A DNA stretch of 8,838 nucleotides from CAZGYE01 sp964530165 (GTDB taxonomy: Bacteria > Planctomycetota > Planctomycetia > Planctomycetales > Planctomycetaceae). The stretch's first letter is position 1, and the number at the start of each line of letters is the position of its first letter. Shown in pieces: positions 5,519 to 8,838 of this stretch. The DNA is taken from assembly GCA_964530165.1 (NCBI GenBank), contig CAZGYE010000251.1:1-8838 (forward strand), in the 5' to 3' direction. The position numbers and the translations under genes are program-made. A model generated the notes under the pieces. The model made no database searches and was not told the origin of the DNA. It worked only from the letters and a program-made list of their open reading frames with translations.

Positions 5519-6721
5519 CTACGGAGCGATCGTCGGCAGCGCCTCAAGCGTCACCTGCACTTTTTCCCGCCGATTGTCACGGACGACTGTCAACGTCACC
5601 ACGTCCCCCACATTACGGCCGTCCAGAAGTTTGAACAAATCGGACACCTTTTCGACCGGTTTTTCGTCGACGGCGACAATCAGATCGCCCCAGTGAATGT
5701 GGCCCGAAGCATCGCTGCTGGTGGGGACGAGACCGGCTTTCTCGGCGGCGCCGTGATGAATCACGTCGCGAATTAAAACGCCCTTCTCCTGAAATCTTCC
5801 GCTGCGTCGCAGCCGGTCGAATACGCTGTCTTCAAAGATGTGGATTCCCAACCCGGGGCGGTCGGCTTTCCCGTAACGAATCAACTGCGGCACGATGCGG
5901 TTGATCGTATCGACGGGAACGGCGAATCCGACGCCCGCAAAGACGCCCGACGGGCTGTAGATGGCCGTGTTGACACCGATCAGCCGGCCGGCACTGTCCA
6001 ACAGCGGGCCGCCCGAGTTTCCAGGGTTGATGGCCGCGTCGGTCTGGATGACGCCATGGATCGTTCTTCGCGTGACCGACTGAATGTCCCGGCCGAGCCC
6101 GCTGATGACGCCAGTGGTCAGCGTCTGGTCGAGATTGAAAGGATTGCCGATCGCGAACACCTTCTGCCCCACCTGCAAATCGGCTGACGTACCGATCGAG
6201 ATCGGCCTCAGCCGGCTCTTGGGCGCACTGATCCTCAGCACGGCCAGGTCTTTGTCGGGTTCCACACCGACCAACCGGGCGTCCCACGGCGAGTTGTCGG
6301 CCAGCGTGACCCGCACACGGCTTTCGTTTCCACCCTCCAAAGCGCTCTGAATGACGTGAAAGTTAGTCACCACGTGACCGTCAGTGTCCCACACAAAGCC
6401 GCTGCCGGCTCCCTGCGGTATTTCCAATAGGTTCAAGCTCAGGCGATCTCGCCCAATCGCCATGCTGGTAATGTGAACGACCGACAGCGACGCCTGGTTG
6501 AACAACTCAATTTGCGACTTTTCGTCCTCGGCAAGATCTCCGCGCGCGGTGATCGCCCGGGGCAACGCACTAGAAGGGTACAGCAGCCAATCCAAACCGC
6601 CGGTCATCTGAAACAGCAAGCTGGCCACCAGAATCAACAAAACCGCCACCAGCCAGCCGTTAACCTTCGACGCAGGCGAGCGATCGGGGGCTGGATGCAA
6701 AGAGAAATCAATGTCTTCCAT
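5519..6721 (-). CDS. Membrane-anchored trypsin-like serine protease with PDZ domain (HtrA/Deg family)
   Basis: An envelope quality-control protease. ATG 6721 is preferred (GGAG at 6732-6735, ten bases upstream); a TTG two codons earlier is an alternative. The 400 residues are arranged as a short cytoplasmic start, one membrane helix (about 23-40), a linker, a trypsin-like domain (about 65-280) and one PDZ domain (about 285-395). The catalytic triad is complete: His122 in TNFHVI, Asp158 in DKDLAVL and Ser236 in NPGNSGGPLL. GAGSGFVWDTDGHVVTN (104-120) and IQTDAAINPGNSGG (225-238) are diagnostic blocks. With a single PDZ and a membrane anchor it resembles DegS-type or short Deg proteases more than two-PDZ DegP. 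DegS-like sensing of misfolded outer-membrane proteins cannot be claimed, since no anti-sigma factor gene is adjacent. Confidence 0.94.
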   Translation of the reverse strand: MEDIDFSLHPAPDRSPASKVNGWLVAVLLILVASLLFQMTGGLDWLLYPSSALPRAITARGDLAEDEKSQIELFNQASLSVVHITSMAIGRDRLSLNLLEIPQGAGSGFVWDTDGHVVTNFHVIQSALEGGNESRVRVTLADNSPWDARLVGVEPDKDLAVLRISAPKSRLRPISIGTSADLQVGQKVFAIGNPFNLDQTLTTGVISGLGRDIQSVTRRTIHGVIQTDAAINPGNSGGPLLDSAGRLIGVNTAIYSPSGVFAGVGFAVPVDTINRIVPQLIRYGKADRPGLGIHIFEDSVFDRLRRSGRFQEKGVLIRDVIHHGAAEKAGLVPTSSDASGHIHWGDLIVAVDEKPVEKVSDLFKLLDGRNVGDVVTLTVVRDNRREKVQVTLEALPTIAP

Positions 6722-6762
6722 GCACAATCATCTCCGAGCTTGTTTGGACCGATTTCAGGAAT

Positions 6763-6796
6763 CTCGCCGAAGCGAGCGAGCGACACAATTATTCTA
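6763..6796 (-). promoter_or_regulatory. Leader of the HtrA gene: possible -10 box and UUCG hairpin
   Basis: On the minus strand TAGAAT (6796-6791) is a good -10 box, though I find no convincing -35 box at the right distance. Just downstream, CTCGC-TTCG-GCGAG (6776-6763) forms a 5-bp hairpin closed by a UUCG tetraloop, an exceptionally stable loop. It lies about 40 bases before the start codon, in the expected 5' leader. Regulation is possible but not shown. Confidence 0.3.
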
Positions 6797-6835
6797 GCAG
6801 AAACACCGGCAAACAAGGCAACGATGGAAGTGCCG

Positions 6836-7666
6836 TCACATCAATTCAGCAACCTTCGAACTGAGCTCGCTGACCGCTTTGACCAGCCGGTTGCGCTGCT
6901 TCTCCGGCAGAAGCCGACATTCCTTCAGCAATTCCGGCGACAGCGCGTGATTGACGCGTTCGAGCGTGTTGGTCATGCGCTTCACGAGCTGTCCGGGTGA
7001 CGGTTGAGGTCTCTCGGTAAGGGTCACGTCCGAAGTTTGCTCCTGCGGCGCCGGGCTGCCGGCTCCTCGACGATACGGTGCGTAGTCGGCGTCTTGGGAA
7101 TTCGACTCGCGCGCCACAGCGGCAACCATCTCCAAATTCTCACCGCTCCGGGTGGGTGTTCCCGAACTGCCGCGGGCCTCACGATCACCCGCGCTCGCAA
7201 ACGTGGCTGGATCGCGAACCGCCGTCGGCTCGATGGGCAGGGAGCGCGCCATGGAATCGCCCGCCCAATCGTCTGCAGCCGGCTCTGTGGTCAGGTCTTC
7301 GCCTCGCTGTGCGCGCCGCCAAGCCCGCATCTCCGCGACGGTCGTTTCGTTCTCCTCAGCCCACGCAAGACATTCGGGAGCGTCATCCCAGTTCAACGCA
7401 ACATAGAAATGCGACCAGCTGAGCGATGGAGAGTCGTGGTACACGTCGCCAAACGTTTCCCAGACGCGACGTCGCTGATACACCTGATCGCCGCTGAGGC
7501 CAATCGAAGCACCAAATTCCGCGTCGGTGCGTCCTTTGGCGTATTTCTTCGTCCATTTGCAGGCACATTCCCCGACGACCCAGTTCGAGCGGCTCACGGC
7601 GTCTCGAGCTGTCAGAACCAGTTCCTCTTCGGTTTCGCGGACTGCGAAGTCTGACTTGCTTGTCAT
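6836..7666 (-). CDS. Hypothetical protein with probable N-terminal helix-turn-helix
   Basis: I do not recognise a named family; the pattern is familiar to me only from planctomycete hypothetical proteins. It has 276 residues from ATG 7666, with a modest GAAAGAG ribosome site about five bases upstream. Residues 28-46 (the NWVVGECACKWTKKYAKGR region) lead into 47-72, where TDAEFGASIGLSGDQVYQRRR reads like a helix-turn-helix followed by a basic helix. A tryptophan-rich conserved block follows (WSHFYVALNWDDAPECLAWAEE, 84-105, then AEMRAWRR, 111-118). Residues about 125-225 are polar, proline- and serine-rich and probably disordered. Residues 226-275 are likely helical and charged, possibly an oligomerisation tail. 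There is no signal peptide or membrane helix, so it is cytosolic. DNA binding is inferred from the helix-turn-helix only. It lies alone between the protease gene and the tRNA. Confidence 0.75.
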   Translation of the reverse strand: MTSKSDFAVRETEEELVLTARDAVSRSNWVVGECACKWTKKYAKGRTDAEFGASIGLSGDQVYQRRRVWETFGDVYHDSPSLSWSHFYVALNWDDAPECLAWAEENETTVAEMRAWRRAQRGEDLTTEPAADDWAGDSMARSLPIEPTAVRDPATFASAGDREARGSSGTPTRSGENLEMVAAVARESNSQDADYAPYRRGAGSPAPQEQTSDVTLTERPQPSPGQLVKRMTNTLERVNHALSPELLKECRLLPEKQRNRLVKAVSELSSKVAELM

Positions 7667-7836
7667 CGCGGCTCTTTCACGTCTTGGGGACTCTTGCGGA
7701 CATCATGGTGCTCGATCCCCTGCCGAAGTGAGGGACACAAATCCTAACCCGACACCCGATTGATTGCCACCGACCAGATGGAATTCCGGCGCAAACCGAC
7801 AAATCAGCCACGCCGGAGCCGACTGGAAAAAGTCCC

Positions 7837-7865
7837 TTGACCCAACTATTGGCGGCCAGTAGGAT
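7837..7865 (+). promoter_or_regulatory. Promoter of the tRNA-Cys gene
   Basis: TTGACC (7837-7842) and TAGGAT (7860-7865) are separated by exactly 17 bases. The predicted start near 7872 lies about 27 bases before the mature tRNA 5' end at 7899. The close match to the sigma-70 consensus suits a highly expressed stable RNA. Confidence 0.7.
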
Positions 7866-7898
7866 TCGGACGCATGTGGTTGCCAAAGAACTCCGTTC

Positions 7899-7971
7899 GG
7901 CGCCGTAGCCAAGTGGTCTAAGGCAGCGGATTGCAAATCCGCCATCGCGGGTTCGAATCCCGCCGGCGCCT
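7899..7971 (+). tRNA. tRNA-Cys (anticodon GCA)
   Basis: The full cloverleaf can be drawn. The acceptor stem GGCGCCG/CGGCGCC pairs 7 of 7 (7899-7905 with 7964-7970). The D arm is GCC...GGC. The anticodon stem is GCGGA/TCCGC, with loop TTGCAAA (7931-7937) and anticodon GCA at 7933-7935. The T arm is GCGGG-TTCGAAT-CCCGC (7947-7963). The discriminator base is T (7971), which is U73, the cysteine identity base. The 3' CCA is not encoded, so it must be added by nucleotidyltransferase. It is a single-gene unit. Confidence 0.97.
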
Positions 7972-7975
7972 TCAG

Positions 7976-8009
7976 CCGAAAGCGTTATTCGGTAACGCTT
8001 TCGGTTTTT
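7976..8009 (+). terminator. Rho-independent terminator of the tRNA-Cys unit
   Basis: CCGAAAGCGTTA (7976-7987) pairs perfectly with TAACGCTTTCGG (7993-8004) across the loop TTCGG, followed at once by five T (8005-8009). This is a textbook intrinsic terminator beginning four bases after the mature tRNA 3' end. Confidence 0.93.
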
Positions 8010-8150
8010 CTTGCGCCGTGCGTTTCCACGCGATTGCCAAAACAACCGCTCAAGTCATTCGATTCCCGCAGTCGATCATTCCTCTAGCCGACCAACGTGC
8101 GCCCGTGGTCCGTCTGAGCTGAGCCGTCATCACGCCGAGGTCACAACTAT

Positions 8151-8765
8151 ATGTCAGCCAATGAGGAACAGCAGCAATTCCGGCTGGGATTCCTGAGTGC
8201 CGTGGAAGTCCCCGACCACGGTTTCATGGGCGGATTGCTCGTGACGAACCATCTTGGGCGGCCGTTGGAGTTTCAGTGTACGACGCCAGTCAAGCCAAAT
8301 CGGACACAGGAGATTTTGTACGGACCAACACTTGTCCCATTTCTATTGAGTGATCTGATCGGGCGCACCTTGGTGGAAAAAGCCGCAGTCAAACCGGACC
8401 TCATTCTGACTGAGCAGGAGGAAATCCTCGAGCTGCGGAATCACGTTTCGGTTCCTGTTGCGTGTCTGGCGGATTCGGCTCCAGGAGGCGGTCCGCCGGA
8501 AGGCCGCGCGACCTTCGACGAGTCGAACGATGTGATCGAAAACGCCGGCGCGAGTGCTCCTGCAGCGGCGAGGGAAGCCGCCCGGCCGGTCGAGGGCGCC
8601 TGGCTGGGACGGCAGAGGCTGCAATTCCACGACGCTCATCAATCGGACCGCAGTACCGTGGCGCTGCACGCCTCGGCCATTCCCCGTGACGCCGATTTGC
8701 GGGAACCCTTTCAGCGGGTCCGCGAAGCGCTGAGCGAAGCGCTGCAACCGGGGACCAAGCGGTGA
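8151..8765 (+). CDS. Conserved hypothetical protein
   Basis: 204 residues from ATG 8151, with GAGG at 8137-8140 ten bases upstream. No named family is recognised; I recall the N-terminal block only from planctomycete hypothetical proteins. Residues 10-105 look like a compact folded domain (RLGFLSAVEVPD, then GGLLVTNHLGRPLEFQCT at 28-45, then KPNRTQEILYGPTLVPFLLS at 48-67, ending near VSVPVACL). Residues about 108-150 are rich in Gly, Ala, Pro and Glu and probably a flexible linker. The C-terminal 50 residues are mixed, ending in a helical, charged tail (LREPFQRVREALSEAL). There is no signal peptide or membrane segment. Its stop codon overlaps a GTG (8762-8764), a pattern of translational coupling, so another gene may have followed originally. 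The strongly patterned N-terminal half supports a real gene. Confidence 0.75.
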   Translation: MSANEEQQQFRLGFLSAVEVPDHGFMGGLLVTNHLGRPLEFQCTTPVKPNRTQEILYGPTLVPFLLSDLIGRTLVEKAAVKPDLILTEQEEILELRNHVSVPVACLADSAPGGGPPEGRATFDESNDVIENAGASAPAAAREAARPVEGAWLGRQRLQFHDAHQSDRSTVALHASAIPRDADLREPFQRVREALSEALQPGTKR

Positions 8766-8800
8766 GCGACGACCGGCACAACATCCAAGGAAAAAGGTAA
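8762..8800 (+). CDS. Tiny 12-codon frame overlapping the preceding stop (GTGA)
   Basis: GTG 8762-8764 overlaps the TGA at 8763-8765 and opens a 12-residue frame (VSDDRHNIQGKR) that ends at TAA 8798-8800. The four-base overlap is typical of coupled genes, but the product is too short to judge. It may be the stump of a gene broken near the A-run at 8791-8795, or nothing at all. Confidence 0.15.
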   Translation: MSDDRHNIQGKR

Positions 8801-8838
8801 CTGTTTAGCCGAATGTAGCGATGAGGAAATTAGGAATC

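Noticed and set aside
7677..8045. A 122-codon minus-strand ORF containing GAGGIRTRDGGFAIRCLRPLGYGA.
   Set aside because: This is the antisense translation of the tRNA-Cys gene, a well-known source of spurious proteins. It also covers the tRNA promoter and terminator.
8821..8838. ATG AGG AAA TTA GGA ATC at the right edge as the start of a next gene.
   Set aside because: Only six codons are visible and no ribosome site precedes them.
1..8838. CRISPR array, insertion sequence, prophage, toxin-antitoxin or other defence system.
   Set aside because: No regularly spaced repeats, transposase or integrase motifs, long terminal inverted repeats or paired small genes are visible.

Overview
The window looks like chromosomal DNA of a planctomycete, probably of the Pirellula/Blastopirellula kind. 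The evidence is the GC-rich sequence, a Tat-exported Gfo/Idh/MocA oxidoreductase of the type those genomes carry in many copies, a periplasmic di-heme peroxidase, two hypothetical proteins whose conserved blocks I recognise only from planctomycetes, and mostly single-gene transcription units. The taxonomic call is an inference from gene content; no rRNA is present.

Layout, left to right. (1) Positions 1-593, minus strand: the N-terminal part of a Tat-signal Gfo/Idh/MocA oxidoreductase that runs off the left edge. (2) A 180-base divergent promoter region with a good minus-strand promoter whose spacer holds a palindrome, and a separate 12-base inverted repeat. (3) purU (774-1631, plus). (4) A gap with a possible relic of a DUF1080-type gene, closed by a strong hairpin between convergent genes. 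(5) A di-heme cytochrome c peroxidase on the minus strand (body 1914-3002, signal peptide and N-terminus 3102-3260). Its reading frame is cut by a single in-frame TGA. (6) A 361-base gap holding that gene's promoter and two hairpins. (7) An NnrU-family membrane protein (3622-4296, minus), divergent from hemE (4449-5498, plus). (8) A membrane-anchored HtrA/Deg-type protease (5519-6721, minus), tail to tail with hemE. (9) A hypothetical protein with a probable helix-turn-helix (6836-7666, minus). (10) A complete tRNA-Cys(GCA) unit with promoter and terminator (7837-8009, plus). (11) A conserved hypothetical protein (8151-8765, plus).

The genes do not form one pathway. PurU releases formate and free tetrahydrofolate from 10-formyl-THF. 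HemE makes coproporphyrinogen III for heme. The peroxidase would use covalently bound heme in the periplasm, and HtrA would handle damaged envelope proteins. HemE and the peroxidase are linked only in a general sense.

The most notable observation is the peroxidase gene. The part before the TGA and the part after it are in the same frame. Together they read as signal peptide, then a betaalphabetabetaalphabeta domain resembling a heavy-metal-associated (HMA) domain, then the di-heme peroxidase. The TGA falls in the loop where HMA domains bind metal, and a 6-bp hairpin with a GGUCG loop begins 19 bases after it. This may be a recent nonsense mutation, a sequencing error or, less likely, a selenocysteine codon. 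I see no CRISPR array, insertion sequence, prophage or defence system, and nothing that I can defend as a wholly new system.
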